The notes: generated from the letters alone by a model not told the origin. A DNA stretch of 64,000 nucleotides from Eubacteriaceae bacterium CHKCI004 (GCA_900016875.1 FCNR01000063.1:248001-312000); one strand, 5' to 3'; counted from the first letter of the stretch, positions 25,391 to 35,586 are shown. Made by a program: numbers and translations.

Positions 25391-26746
25391 GTGGTTCATC
25401 AGTACAAAAACAACGGATATAATATCGTGATGGATATCTGCAGCGGCGCCATCCACGTGGTGGATGATGTGGTGTACGATGTGGTCGCTCTTTTTGAGGA
25501 CAATGCTCTGGATGCCATCAAAGAACAGCTCCCGTACGGGGAATCAGAGGTGGAAGAAGCTTATCAGGAGGTTCAGGAATTAAAAGAACAGGGCCTTCTG
25601 TTTACGGACGATATATATGAAGACTACATAAAAGAAGTGAAAGAACGGAAGACCGTTGTCAAGGCTTTATGTCTTCACATTGCCCATGACTGTAACCTTG
25701 CCTGCCGCTATTGTTTTGCGGAGGAGGGAGAATATAAAGGAGACCGGGCGCTGATGAGCGCCGAGGTGGGAAAGGCTGCTTTGGATTTCCTGGTGCGAAG
25801 CTCCGGAAACCGTCATAATCTGGAGGTGGATTTTTTCGGCGGTGAGCCGACCATGAATTTCGGCGTTGTGAAAGAAGTGGTGGAATATGGCCGTTCCCTG
25901 GAAAAAAAATATGACAAGCATTTCCGGTTCACTCTGACAACCAACGGTATTTTGCTCAATGATGAGATCATGGAGTTTGCCAACAAAGAGATGGACAACG
26001 TGGTGTTGAGCGTAGACGGACGGAAGGAAGTCAACGATTATATGCGCCCGACCCGCAACGGCAAGTCCAGTTATGATATCATCATGCCGAAGTTCATCCG
26101 TTTTGCGGAGTCCAGACATCAGCAGAAATATTATGTGCGCGGTACATTTACCAGACGGAATCTGGATTTTTCCAAAGATGTCATTCATCTGGCGGATCTG
26201 GGATTTGAACAGATCTCCATGGAGCCGGTGGTAGGGCTACCGGAAGAGCCGTACGCCATCCGGGAGGAAGATCTGCCGCAGATTTTTGAGGAGTATGACC
26301 GCCTTGCTAAAGAGATCATCAAACGGAATCAGGAGGGAAAAGGATTTAATTTCTTCCATTTTATGATCGATCTGACCGGCGGTCCGTGTGTGGCGAAGCG
26401 TCTGTCCGGCTGCGGCAGCGGAACGGAATACCTGGCGGTAACTCCGTGGGGAGACCTGTATCCGTGCCATCAGTTCGTGGGTGAGGAACAGTTCCTTCTC
26501 GGCAATGTCTTTGATGGCATAAAGAGAACGGATATCTGCGATGAATTCCGTCAGTGCAATGTATATACGAAAGATAAATGCCGGGAATGCTTCGCGAGAT
26601 TTTACTGCAGCGGCGGCTGTGCTGCGAATTCCTACAAGTTCCATGGCGTCATTGACGACGCTTATGAGCTTAGCTGTGAGATGGAAAGAAAACGTGTAGA
26701 ATGTGCCATTATGATTCAGGCCGCGCTGGCACAGGAAAGGGAGTAA
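25391..26746 (+). CDS. scfB: SCIFF radical SAM maturase
   Basis: A 451-residue enzyme starting with a GTG after AAAGGAGA. Residues 1-85 look like a RiPP recognition element that binds the precursor leader. The radical SAM core has CNLACRYC (C101, C105, C108), and a SPASM-type C-terminal region holds further iron-sulfur ligands (GPCVAKRLSGC, PCHQF, CRECFARFYCSGGC). It forms Cys-to-Thr thioether bonds in SCIFF peptides. Its pairing with the peptide gene and position before secDF match the standard clostridial layout. Confidence 0.95.
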   Translation: MVHQYKNNGYNIVMDICSGAIHVVDDVVYDVVALFEDNALDAIKEQLPYGESEVEEAYQEVQELKEQGLLFTDDIYEDYIKEVKERKTVVKALCLHIAHDCNLACRYCFAEEGEYKGDRALMSAEVGKAALDFLVRSSGNRHNLEVDFFGGEPTMNFGVVKEVVEYGRSLEKKYDKHFRFTLTTNGILLNDEIMEFANKEMDNVVLSVDGRKEVNDYMRPTRNGKSSYDIIMPKFIRFAESRHQQKYYVRGTFTRRNLDFSKDVIHLADLGFEQISMEPVVGLPEEPYAIREEDLPQIFEEYDRLAKEIIKRNQEGKGFNFFHFMIDLTGGPCVAKRLSGCGSGTEYLAVTPWGDLYPCHQFVGEEQFLLGNVFDGIKRTDICDEFRQCNVYTKDKCRECFARFYCSGGCAANSYKFHGVIDDAYELSCEMERKRVECAIMIQAALAQERE

Positions 26747-26750
26747 GAAG

Positions 26751-28991
26751 ATGGCTAATAAACGTAAAAAGAACAGCAATCCGAAGCGGAATGCGGTTCT
26801 GACCATTCTGGTGACTATAGTTGTCGCTGCTGTGTGTCTTTACACAGTTTTGGTTGGACTGGGAAAGGATCACCTTGGTTCTGCCAAAAACATTGAACTG
26901 GGTCTTGATCTGGCAGGCGGCGTCAGCGTCACCTATGAGGTCAATGAGGAGAGTCCGTCCCAGACGGATATGGATGATACCAGATATAAGCTGCAGCTTC
27001 GTGTGCAGAATTACAGCACAGAGTCAGAGGTATATCAGGAAGGCTCCAACAGGATCACTGTGGAGATTCCGGGTGCGACAGATGCCAACGCTATTCTTGA
27101 AGAGCTGGGTAAGCCGGGAGATCTGTCCTTCCAGACGGAAGATGGCACTGTTGTTCTGACGGGTTCCAACATCCAAAGTGCGCAGGCCGGAACCTATGAT
27201 GAAAACGGTATCAATAATTATGTGGTTTCCCTGACAATGGATGAAGAGGGTAAACAGGCTTTTGCTGATGCAACGGCAAATAATATCGGTAAACCGATTT
27301 ATATTTATTATGATGGTGAAGTTGTCAGTGCTCCTACGGTACAGTCGGCTATCACAGAAGGCGAATGTGTCATCGAAAATATGGAAAGCTATGAGGAAGC
27401 GGAAGATCTGGCTTCCACCATCCGTATTGGAGCGCTCCCGCTGACATTGACCGAGGTTCAGTCCAATGTGGTTGGAGCAAGACTGGGACAGGACGCCATT
27501 GACACGAGCCTTTTGGCAGGCGCCATCGGTATTGTGGTGATTTTCCTTTTCATGCTGATTCTTTATCGGATTCCGGGTCTGGTGTCAGGTTTTGCTCTGC
27601 TTTGCTATGTGATTCTGAACCTGCTGGCCATCAACGGATTTAATGCGACGCTGACGCTGCCCGGTATCGCCGGCGTGATCCTCGCAATTGGTATGGCGGT
27701 GGATGCCAATGTCATAATTTTTACTCGTATCAAAGAAGAGATCAACGCAGGGAAGTCGGTGATCAATGCTATTGAGAGCGGATATAATAAAGCGCTGTCA
27801 GCGATTCTGGACGGAAATATCACTACCCTCATCGCTGCGGCTGTGCTTTGGTTCAGAGGTTCCGGTACGGTAAAAGGCTTTGCACAGACTCTTGCCATCG
27901 GTATTATTTTATCCATGTTCACAGCTTTGTTTGTGACAAAACGGCTGATGATCAGTGTTTATAACCTTGGCCTTAAGGATGAGAAGTTCTATGGCCGGGC
28001 GAAGGTGTTCAAAGTATTTAACTATATTAAGTTCAGCAAGTTCTGTATGATTGCTTCTGCCATTGTTATCATCCTGGGCTTTGTGTTCCTGCCGATCAAC
28101 AAAAATGCCACCGGCAATATCCTTAATTTTGATCTGGATTTCTCAGGAGGTACCGCCATTACCATGACTCTGGATGATGAAATTACAGATGAGCTTGACC
28201 AGCAGATCTGTGATACGGTAAGAGAGAGTGTCGGCGGTGGAACTGTTCAAAGTCAAAAAGTACAGGGAGCCAATGAGCTGGTAGTTAAGACCGGAGAGCT
28301 TTCCCTTGACCAGAGAGAGACCCTGGAAAATACATTAAAAGACAGCTATTCGATTTCTGATTATCAGGTACAGCAGATTACAGGAAGTGTTTCCAATGAA
28401 ATGCGGCAGGACGCCGTTATTGCAGTGGCCATTGCATCAATTTGTATGCTCATTTATGTGGCATTCCGGTTTAAGGATGTGAAGTTTGGCGTCAGTGCGG
28501 TACTTGCCCTGCTTCATGATGTACTCTGTGTCTTTACGGTATATTCCGTGGCCAGACTGTCGGTGGGAAGTACATTTATCGCATGTATGCTGACGATTCT
28601 CGGTTATTCGATCAATGCGACCATCGTTATATTTGACCGTATTCGTGAGAATCTGAAAGACAATCAGATGGTTAAACAAGGTCTGGATGTGGTGGTTAAC
28701 ACCAGTATCAGTCAGACTCTTACCCGCTCGATCAATACGTCTTTGACTACTTTTATTACCATTGCGATTCTTTATGTGGTAGGCGTTGCATCTATCAAAG
28801 AGTTTTCGCTGACTTTGATGTGCGGCGTTGTATTTGGCGCATATTCTTCCGTATGCATCACTGGTCCGCTGTGGTATCGCATGAAGATGATTTTTGACAG
28901 GAGAAAGGCTTCTGCAAAGAAAAATACGGCAAAAATTGAGGAGAACAATAAGGCCGGAGAAAAGAAGACCTCCAAGAGGAAAAAGAAATAA
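26751..28991 (+). CDS. secDF: Protein translocase subunit SecDF (fused)
   Basis: A 746-residue fusion of SecD and SecF. Each half has one N-terminal helix, a periplasmic-type domain (LDLAGGVSVTYEV in SecD; FDLDFSGGTAITMTL in SecF) and five further helices including GVILAIGMAVDANVIIF and ILGYSINATIVIFDRIREN. SecDF uses the proton gradient to pull secreted proteins through SecYEG. The C-terminus is a long lysine-rich tail. It starts four bases after the SCIFF maturase stop, so the two are co-transcribed. Confidence 0.95.
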   Translation: MANKRKKNSNPKRNAVLTILVTIVVAAVCLYTVLVGLGKDHLGSAKNIELGLDLAGGVSVTYEVNEESPSQTDMDDTRYKLQLRVQNYSTESEVYQEGSNRITVEIPGATDANAILEELGKPGDLSFQTEDGTVVLTGSNIQSAQAGTYDENGINNYVVSLTMDEEGKQAFADATANNIGKPIYIYYDGEVVSAPTVQSAITEGECVIENMESYEEAEDLASTIRIGALPLTLTEVQSNVVGARLGQDAIDTSLLAGAIGIVVIFLFMLILYRIPGLVSGFALLCYVILNLLAINGFNATLTLPGIAGVILAIGMAVDANVIIFTRIKEEINAGKSVINAIESGYNKALSAILDGNITTLIAAAVLWFRGSGTVKGFAQTLAIGIILSMFTALFVTKRLMISVYNLGLKDEKFYGRAKVFKVFNYIKFSKFCMIASAIVIILGFVFLPINKNATGNILNFDLDFSGGTAITMTLDDEITDELDQQICDTVRESVGGGTVQSQKVQGANELVVKTGELSLDQRETLENTLKDSYSISDYQVQQITGSVSNEMRQDAVIAVAIASICMLIYVAFRFKDVKFGVSAVLALLHDVLCVFTVYSVARLSVGSTFIACMLTILGYSINATIVIFDRIRENLKDNQMVKQGLDVVVNTSISQTLTRSINTSLTTFITIAILYVVGVASIKEFSLTLMCGVVFGAYSSVCITGPLWYRMKMIFDRRKASAKKNTAKIEENNKAGEKKTSKRKKK

Positions 28992-29049
28992 AGAGGAACA
29001 TGCATGAACGATGCGAGTTCCCGATTGTATCGTTAAAACAGCAAAAAGC

Positions 29050-29081
29050 AGGGGGCTGCCAGAAGGCGCCCCTTTCTTTTT
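29050..29081 (+). terminator. Terminator after secDF
   Basis: AGGGGGC (from 29050) pairs with GCCCCT (ending 29073) with a small bulge, followed by TTCTTTTT. A flanking GCAAAAAG/CTTTTTGC extension makes the stem longer. Confidence 0.65.
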
Positions 29082-29111
29082 GCCGCCGGATGACAGAAAG
29101 GAGGAAACCGA

Positions 29112-30896
29112 ATGGAGCAGTGGTTCATATCCGCAAAAAAAGCGGATTTCAATGGAATCGCCAGACATTTTGGGATCAGTCCTGTACTGGCAAGACTCAT
29201 GAGAAATCGAAATCTGACGACAGAAGAAGAAATGCGGAAATATCTCTACGGCTCTCTGGAGGATTTGTATGAACCGTCATTGCTGAAAGACGCGGAAAAA
29301 GGTGTTCAGGTGATCAAAGAGAAAATCATGGCGGGAAAAAAGATTCGCATTATCTCGGATTATGATGTGGATGGCGTATCCTCCAACTATATTCTGTATC
29401 GGGGGCTGGCCCGCTGCGGCGCTCAGGTGGATTATCGTATACCTGACCGGGTGGCTGACGGGTACGGAATTAATGAACATCTGATTGACCAGGCGTATGA
29501 AGATGGTGTGGATACGGTCATCACCTGTGATAATGGAATTGCTGCCGCAGAGCAGATCAGTTACGGCAACGGTCTTGGAATGACTTTTGTGGTGACGGAT
29601 CATCATGATGTTCCGTTTGTTGAAAAAGACGGCGTCAGGACAGAGCAGATTCCGGAGGCAGCTGCCGTGATTAATCCGAAACAGGAGGATTGCGCATACC
29701 CGTTTAAAAATATCTGCGGCGCAGTGGTAGTTTATAAATTTATTGAATTGTTGTATGATGCCTTTGGGATTGGACGGCGGGAAGCGCAGGAGTTTTTGGA
29801 GATTGCAGCCATGGCGACAGTTTGCGACGTGATGATTTTGCAGGATGAAAACCGGATTCTTGTAAAAGAAGGGCTTCGTCGCATGAATGAAACAAAGATT
29901 CGCGGGCTGAGAGCGCTGATCGATGCCAATCATCTTGAGGACAAAAAGATCACTGCCTATCATCTTGGTTTTATTCTGGGCCCCTGTATTAATGCTTCCG
30001 GAAGGCTTAAGACGGCAAAAAAAGCTTTGGATCTACTGCTGTGTACGGAGGAATCTGCCTGCCGGGCCATGGCGGAGGAATTGCTGGAGCTAAATTCCGA
30101 GAGAAAAGAAATGACGCGGAAGGGCGAGGAGGAAGCGCATCGGTATCTGGAAGAAACCGGGCAGATGCAAGATAAAGTGCTTGTTATATTTTTGCCGGAT
30201 TGCCATGAAAGTATTGCAGGAATTATTGCAGGAAGAATCAGAGAGTGCTATAATAAACCGGTCTTTGTAATAACGAGAACCAGGGAAGGACTCAAAGGCT
30301 CCGGCCGTTCCATTGAGACATATCATATGTATAATGAGATGGTCAAAGTGAAGGAGTGCTTTACAAAGTTCGGAGGGCATCCTATGGCCGCGGGACTTTC
30401 CATGGAAGAGAGCAGGCTGTCCGAATTGCGGCAGCGTCTCAATGCCAATGCGCAGCTCACAGAGGAAGATTTTGTCAAAAAAGTGCACATTGATATTGCT
30501 CTTCCTGTTTCCTGGCTGTCTGAAGAATTTCTGACTGAGCTTGATATGCTGGAACCTTTTGGCAACGGAAATCAGAAGCCGCTCTTTGCGCAGAAAGGCT
30601 TTGTCATAACCGGAGCCCGGATTCTTGGCAGTACGGGACGTTGTCTGAAAATGTTTCTTCGGGATGAGAAGGGATACAGCATAGATGCCATTTATTTTGG
30701 CGATACATCTCTTTTCTTTCAGGACATGGAGAATTGCTGCGGCAAAGAAGAGACAGAGCGGATCAAAAAAGGATTATCTTCTGCCGTTCGCATGGACTGT
30801 ACATATTATCCGGAAGTCAATGAGTGGAGAGGACAGCGTACCATGCAGATCGTGATAAAAAATTATCGCTTTTCCTGCAAAAAAGACATCGCATAA
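29112..30896 (+). CDS. recJ: Single-stranded-DNA-specific 5'-3' exonuclease RecJ
   Basis: A 594-residue DHH-family nuclease with motif I SDYDVDGVSS (D83, D85), motif III VVTDHHD (D163-H165), INASGRL, and a DHHA1 domain with GSGRS and GGHPMAAG. RecJ degrades single-stranded DNA during recombination and repair using two metal ions. The ribosome binding site is AAAGGAGG. The length fits the family. Confidence 0.94.
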   Translation: MEQWFISAKKADFNGIARHFGISPVLARLMRNRNLTTEEEMRKYLYGSLEDLYEPSLLKDAEKGVQVIKEKIMAGKKIRIISDYDVDGVSSNYILYRGLARCGAQVDYRIPDRVADGYGINEHLIDQAYEDGVDTVITCDNGIAAAEQISYGNGLGMTFVVTDHHDVPFVEKDGVRTEQIPEAAAVINPKQEDCAYPFKNICGAVVVYKFIELLYDAFGIGRREAQEFLEIAAMATVCDVMILQDENRILVKEGLRRMNETKIRGLRALIDANHLEDKKITAYHLGFILGPCINASGRLKTAKKALDLLLCTEESACRAMAEELLELNSERKEMTRKGEEEAHRYLEETGQMQDKVLVIFLPDCHESIAGIIAGRIRECYNKPVFVITRTREGLKGSGRSIETYHMYNEMVKVKECFTKFGGHPMAAGLSMEESRLSELRQRLNANAQLTEEDFVKKVHIDIALPVSWLSEEFLTELDMLEPFGNGNQKPLFAQKGFVITGARILGSTGRCLKMFLRDEKGYSIDAIYFGDTSLFFQDMENCCGKEETERIKKGLSSAVRMDCTYYPEVNEWRGQRTMQIVIKNYRFSCKKDIA

Positions 30897-30963
30897 GGAT
30901 GCAGATAAAAAAATTACAGAAATAGAACCAAGAGATAAAATAACAGCAAATGAGGGATGGTCA

Positions 30964-31833
30964 ATGGCAAAAAAGATAGTGGAGAAAAGAGATATCCGTC
31001 TCATCGGTCTTGATCTGGACGGAACGACACTGACGACTGATAAAAAACTGACGCCCCACACGAAAGAGGTGCTGGAAGCATGTATTCGGCGGGGAATCGA
31101 AGTGCTTCCTGCTACGGGACGAGTATGGTCAGGAATTCCTGAAGAGCTTATGAAGATGGAGGGCGTTCACTATGTGATTTCTTCCAACGGTGCAGCTGTG
31201 GTGGAGCTGGCTACAGGAAAAGCTGTGTATACCAACGGCATTGCCTGGGACAGGGCGCTGGAGGTGTTTGATATACTGGAAAGATATGACACTTTCTATG
31301 ATGCTTACGCAGAGGGCAATGGATGGTGCGAAGCAAGGTTCTACGAGAATCTTAATGACTACGGCATTGAACCGCTGATTCAGCGCCTCGTCAAAAGTTC
31401 CAGAACTTGTATTGAAGATCTGCGGGAATGGGTGAAGGAGCATAAATCGCCTATTGAAAAAATCAACATGTTCTTCCGTGATGAAGAAAAGAGACAACAG
31501 GCGTTCCGGGAGCTGAGCGAGATTCCTGATCTGGCAGTAACCTGCTCGCTGACTAACAATCTGGAGATTAATCATTGTACATGCAATAAAGGAGATGCGC
31601 TCCTGAATCTCGGAAAGATTCTGGGTATCTCCATGGAGCAGATCATGGCATGCGGCGACGGCAATAATGATCTGGAAATGGTAAGGAATGCCGGAGTGGG
31701 CGTTGCCATGGAAAATGGCGAGGACAGTGTGAAGGAAGCGGCAGATTATGTGACGGTGACCAATGATGAAGAAGGAGTGGCGCGCGCCATAGAACTGTTT
31801 TGTGATCTGCAGCTTAAGGAAAGAATTTCATAG
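30964..31833 (+). CDS. Cof-type HAD-IIB family phosphatase
   Basis: A 289-residue haloacid dehalogenase-like hydrolase. It has the nucleophile motif GLDLDGTTL (Asp-x-Asp), motif II ISSNGA, a cap domain and the metal site ACGDGNNDLEMV near the end. Members dephosphorylate sugar phosphates, flavin or PLP intermediates; the substrate is not predictable here. It lies between recJ and apt in the same direction, with short gaps. Confidence 0.85.
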   Translation: MAKKIVEKRDIRLIGLDLDGTTLTTDKKLTPHTKEVLEACIRRGIEVLPATGRVWSGIPEELMKMEGVHYVISSNGAAVVELATGKAVYTNGIAWDRALEVFDILERYDTFYDAYAEGNGWCEARFYENLNDYGIEPLIQRLVKSSRTCIEDLREWVKEHKSPIEKINMFFRDEEKRQQAFRELSEIPDLAVTCSLTNNLEINHCTCNKGDALLNLGKILGISMEQIMACGDGNNDLEMVRNAGVGVAMENGEDSVKEAADYVTVTNDEEGVARAIELFCDLQLKERIS

Positions 31834-31870
31834 GGATTTGCTATTTTTTCTGTTTTTTCGATGGCATTTC

Positions 31871-31879
31871 TGCTATAAT
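31871..31879 (+). promoter_or_regulatory. Extended -10 promoter element of apt
   Basis: TGCTATAAT (31871-31879) is a perfect extended -10 element about 90 bases before the apt start codon. The -35 region is only weakly T-rich. Confidence 0.6.
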
Positions 31880-31968
31880 AAAAATGCAGTTTAACATAAG
31901 AGCTCCTGCACAGCGTCAGTTGCGGCGCATAGGGAGAAATACATTATGTTAGAGAAAGGGTGGGCAAA

Positions 31969-32493
31969 GTGAGAAAGCTTGAAGATTATGTCAAAAGTAT
32001 TCCGGATTTTCCAAAACCGGGCATTATTTTCCGGGATGTGACTTCTGTCCTTCAGGATCCGGAAGGATTAAAGCTGAGTATTCATGAGATGATGAAACGG
32101 CTGGAAGGAATGGAGTTCGATGTGATTGCCGGGGCAGAAGCCCGGGGATTTTTGTTTGGCATGCCGCTTGCTTACAATAAGAGCAAGGGTTTTGTGCCAA
32201 TCCGGAAAAAGGGCAAGCTGCCAAGAGAGACCATCAGTGAAGAGTATGATCTGGAATATGGTACGGAAACCATTGAGATGCATAAGGATGCGATCTTTCC
32301 GGGACAGAGAGTGGTTCTGGTCGATGACCTGCTGGCGACCGGCGGAACGGCTGCGGCTGCCATCAGGATGATTGAAAAGCTTGGCGGAAAAGTCGTAAAA
32401 GTATTGTTCCTTATGGAATTGGCCGGGCTTGAGGGAAGAAAAGAGCTGGAAGGCTACGATGTGGATTCTGTCATTGTTTATCCGGGTAAATAA
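31969..32493 (+). CDS. apt: Adenine phosphoribosyltransferase
   Basis: A 174-residue purine salvage enzyme that makes AMP from adenine and PRPP. It shows DFPKPGIIFRDVT at the N-terminus and the PRPP-binding motif VVLVDDLLATGGTAAAA. Of two in-frame GTG codons, 31969 (MRKLEDYVKSIPDF after conversion) has the better spacing to AAAGGGTG and matches the family N-terminus; 31960 would add three residues. Confidence 0.94.
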   Translation: MRKLEDYVKSIPDFPKPGIIFRDVTSVLQDPEGLKLSIHEMMKRLEGMEFDVIAGAEARGFLFGMPLAYNKSKGFVPIRKKGKLPRETISEEYDLEYGTETIEMHKDAIFPGQRVVLVDDLLATGGTAAAAIRMIEKLGGKVVKVLFLMELAGLEGRKELEGYDVDSVIVYPGK

Positions 32494-32544
32494 TGGATAT
32501 AGCCCGTCTCTGCCTTCAGATTTTATTTGGCGGAGATGGCTTCT

Positions 32545-32575
32545 CCCTGTGCGGTATTATCCGCACGGGGATTTC
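32545..32575 (+). terminator. Terminator of apt
   Basis: CCCTGTGCGG pairs with CCGCACGGGG around TATTAT, followed by ATTTCTT. Confidence 0.75.
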
Positions 32576-32655
32576 TTGTGATACAGGGATTCTGCTGCCT
32601 TCGGCGGGAGAAAACGTAATATAGTATACAGAGAATAGGTGGATTGTTAGAGTTG

Positions 32656-33534
32656 GAACATTTGAATTTATTACAGCGAATAGAGAATAAATCTGCAAGC
32701 TTCAGTAAAGGACAGAAGAGGCTTGCGCAATATATTACTGATAATTTTGATACGGCGGCATATCTGACAGCCTCCAAACTTGGAAGAGAAGCCGGTGTCA
32801 GTGAATCTACGGTGGTTCGTTTTGCGTATCAGCTGGATTATGACGGCTATCCGGAGCTGCAGAAAGCCATTCAGGTGATTGTCAAAACTAATTCCAATTC
32901 GATGCAGAGGATGTCCCTTTCCTCCAAACGTTATCAGGAGAAGGGCGTCCTGAAGAGTATCCTCTCCACGGACTGTGAACGGCTGCGGGATACTATTCAG
33001 AATGGAGTTGATGAAGAAGAATTCAACAAAGCGGTAAAGTTTATCAACGAAGGCCGAAGATTATATATATTGGGAACAAGAAGCGCGGCTCATCTGGCAG
33101 GACTCATGGGATATTATTTCAAAATGCTGTTCGATAATGTGATCGTGGTGGATGCCAACAGTACTTCAGAAACGTTGGAGCAGATATACAATATGCAGCC
33201 CAACGATGTGATGATCGGCATTACATTTCCAAGGTATTCCAAGAGGACGATGATTGCCCTGCAGTTTGCCAAGGATCATGGGGCAAAAACGATCGCGCTT
33301 ACCGACAATGCTCAGGCTCCGATCGTTGAGTTTGCCGACTGCAGTTTGTTTGCCAAAAGCGATGTGATGACCATTGTGGATTCTCTTGTTTGTGCCTTGA
33401 GTGTGGTAAATGCACTGGTGACAGCTATCGCTTTGCAGAGAAAGGACGATGTGGAAAAAAGGCTCATGGCTCTGGAAGAAATCTGGAATGAGTATGATGT
33501 CTATAACAGAAGTGCTGATTACAACAGTTTCTGA
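32656..33534 (+). CDS. MurR/RpiR family transcriptional regulator
   Basis: A 292-residue regulator with an N-terminal RpiR-type HTH (FSKGQKRLAQYITDNFDTAA, GVSESTVVRFAYQLDY) and a C-terminal SIS sugar-phosphate-binding domain (about 125-255; YILGTRSAAHLAG, DVMIGITFPRYSKRT). Such proteins usually sense phosphosugars. Both candidate starts are TTG: 32644 is too close to AGGTGG, and 32656 has proper spacing and is chosen. It is followed closely by a flavoprotein gene; no sugar operon is adjacent. Confidence 0.82.
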   Translation, partial: EHLNLLQRIENKSASFSKGQKRLAQYITDNFDTAAYLTASKLGREAGVSESTVVRFAYQLDYDGYPELQKAIQVIVKTNSNSMQRMSLSSKRYQEKGVLKSILSTDCERLRDTIQNGVDEEEFNKAVKFINEGRRLYILGTRSAAHLAGLMGYYFKMLFDNVIVVDANSTSETLEQIYNMQPNDVMIGITFPRYSKRTMIALQFAKDHGAKTIALTDNAQAPIVEFADCSLFAKSDVMTIVDSLVCALSVVNALVTAIALQRKDDVEKRLMALEEIWNEYDVYNRSADYNSF

Positions 33535-33550
33535 GAGGATACACAAAGAT

Positions 33551-34798
33551 ATGAAAAAGGTAATAATAATTGGCGGAGGGGCAGCCGGAATGATGGCTGC
33601 CATTTCTGCCTCCGGAGAAGGGAAAAGAGTTATCCTTCTGGAAAGAAATGAAAAGCTTGGCAAGAAGCTTTTTATTACCGGCAAAGGACGCTGCAATATT
33701 ACCAATGCCTGTGACGCGGAGGAATTTTTAAGCCATGTAGCCACCAACAGCCGGTTTCTCTACAGCTCTTTTTCCAGGTTCAATAACGATGATATGATTC
33801 GGCTGCTGAATGATGCGGGGCTGAAAACCAAGGTGGAGCGCGGGCAGCGGGTTTTCCCTCAGTCCGACCATTCTTCCGATGTGATCGGAACTTTGAAAAG
33901 GATCTGTGACCGGAATGGAGTACAGATTCATTACCATACCAAAGTGGAAAAAATACTGCTTCATCATGACGCCGGGAATGCATTTTTTGCAGGGGTGCAG
34001 CTTTCAGACGGCAAAACCATCAAGGGGGATTCTCTCATCCTTGCCGCCGGCGGCTGTTCGTATACGTCCACCGGTTCCGATGGGGACGGATACCGGCTGG
34101 CACGTTCCGTCGGTCACAGTATAAAACCGCCGTATCCATCGCTGGTGCCTTTTATTATGAAGGAAAACTGGTGCCGGGAGCTCATGGGGCTGACTCTGAA
34201 AAATGTTTCCATACGTGTTAAACAGCAGAAAAAAGTGATCTACGAGGGATTTGGCGAGTTTTTGTTTACGCATTTTGGCGTCAGCGGGCCGCTGGTCCTG
34301 ACGGCAAGCACCTGCCTCGGAAAGTATCAAAAAGCGCTGGAAGACGGCAGGCTTACGCTGATTCTTGATCTGAAGCCGTCTCTGACTGCGGAGCAGCTGG
34401 AAAAACGCTATCTGCGGGAGTTTGATATCTACCGTAATAAAAATATTTCCAATGTCATCGAACGGATGCTGCCGCGGAAGATGGTTCCTGTTTTCCTGAG
34501 GGAAGCCGGCGTGCCGGAAGATAAGAAGGTGAGGGATATCACCAAAAAGGAGCGCCGCAGGATGATCGAGATCATGAAAGGGCTGGAAATGCATATCGCC
34601 GGAGTGCGGGGGTTTGAAGAGGCGATCGTCACCCGGGGCGGCGTCAGCGTAAAAGAGGTTTCGCCGACCACTATGGAGTCCAAGTTGGTAAAAAATATTT
34701 TTTTTGCCGGAGAAATTCTTGACGTGGATGCGGTAACGGGAGGATTTAATCTGCAGATTGCCTGGTCTACGGGATATACGGCAGGATTTTTTGCATAA
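33551..34798 (+). CDS. HI0933/YhiN-family FAD-dependent oxidoreductase
   Basis: A 415-residue flavoprotein with the FAD-binding motif VIIIGGGAAGMMAA at the N-terminus, KLGKKLFITGKGRCNITN (characteristic of the HI0933-like family, also called BaiN/YhiN-type), and a C-terminal GEILDVDAVTGGFNLQIAWSTG. The reaction is unknown in most members; some relatives reduce bile-acid or other enone intermediates. The open frame begins inside the upstream gene at 33449, but the FAD motif begins just after the ATG at 33551. Confidence 0.85.
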   Translation: MKKVIIIGGGAAGMMAAISASGEGKRVILLERNEKLGKKLFITGKGRCNITNACDAEEFLSHVATNSRFLYSSFSRFNNDDMIRLLNDAGLKTKVERGQRVFPQSDHSSDVIGTLKRICDRNGVQIHYHTKVEKILLHHDAGNAFFAGVQLSDGKTIKGDSLILAAGGCSYTSTGSDGDGYRLARSVGHSIKPPYPSLVPFIMKENWCRELMGLTLKNVSIRVKQQKKVIYEGFGEFLFTHFGVSGPLVLTASTCLGKYQKALEDGRLTLILDLKPSLTAEQLEKRYLREFDIYRNKNISNVIERMLPRKMVPVFLREAGVPEDKKVRDITKKERRRMIEIMKGLEMHIAGVRGFEEAIVTRGGVSVKEVSPTTMESKLVKNIFFAGEILDVDAVTGGFNLQIAWSTGYTAGFFA

Positions 34799-34815
34799 AA
34801 AGGGGTTCCTTTTTT
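34797..34815 (+). terminator. Terminator of the flavoprotein gene
   Basis: AAAAAGG pairs with CCTTTTT around GGTT, ending in a T run, and overlaps the stop codon region. Confidence 0.6.
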
Positions 34816-34905
34816 GCTTCTTTTGTGATAGAATGATTTAGTGTAGGCAATGCTGTGTCACTAGACATAGAACAGATGAATACCAGAGGACGGGAGGCAG
34901 TATCC

Positions 34906-35583
34906 ATGTATTACAGTATTGCGATTGATGGTCCGGCGGGAGCTGGAAAGAGTACCATTGCCAAGGAGATTGCGAAGAAGATTCATTTTATTTATGTGGA
35001 TACAGGCGCTATGTATCGGGCGATCGCCCTTTATTTTTTGAGAGAGGGGATTGATGGTCATGATACGGAACGCATTTCGGAGGAGTGTCCGAAGATTCGT
35101 GTCACCCTCGGATATGACGGGGAAGGAAGGCAGCAGGTTTTCCTGAATGGAGAGAATGTAACGCCTTTTATCAGGACCGAGGAAGTCGGGAAGATGGCGT
35201 CCATCACAGCAGCGATTCCTGCCGTTCGCGCGGCGCTTCTCGATCTTCAGAGAGATATGGCGCGTACATCCAATATTTTAATGGATGGAAGAGATATCGG
35301 GACCAACGTGCTTCCTGATGCATCGCTCAAGATTTATCTTACCGCTTCATCGGCTGTCCGTGCAAAGAGACGTTTCGATGAGCTTAAGGCGAAGGGAACG
35401 GATTGTGATTTTGCACAGATTGAGAGAGATATCATCGAGAGAGACAAGCAGGACATGGAGCGCGAGATCGCCCCTCTTAAGAAGGCGGAAGATGCAGTGC
35501 TGGTAGATTCCTCGGAACTTTCCATCGACGAAGTCGTGGATAAGGTCATTGCCGAATATAATAAAATAATTTTACCGGAGTAA
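34906..35583 (+). CDS. cmk: Cytidylate kinase
   Basis: A 225-residue CMP/dCMP kinase: P-loop IDGPAGAGKSTIAKEIAK, then YVDTGAMYRAIAL, and the NMP-binding LMDGRDIGTNVLP. It phosphorylates CMP to CDP with ATP. The ATG at 34906 follows GGGAGG; an upstream in-frame ATG is not supported. It is followed after three bases by the ispH-rpsA fusion, a pairing (cmk-ispH-rpsA) frequent in Clostridia. Confidence 0.95.
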   Translation: MYYSIAIDGPAGAGKSTIAKEIAKKIHFIYVDTGAMYRAIALYFLREGIDGHDTERISEECPKIRVTLGYDGEGRQQVFLNGENVTPFIRTEEVGKMASITAAIPAVRAALLDLQRDMARTSNILMDGRDIGTNVLPDASLKIYLTASSAVRAKRRFDELKAKGTDCDFAQIERDIIERDKQDMEREIAPLKKAEDAVLVDSSELSIDEVVDKVIAEYNKIILPE

Positions 35584-35586
35584 AGA

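Noticed and set aside
28437-29168. A 243-codon minus-strand frame over secDF and the recJ leader
   Set aside because: It overlaps clear SecF coding sequence and the terminator; no start signal or family match.
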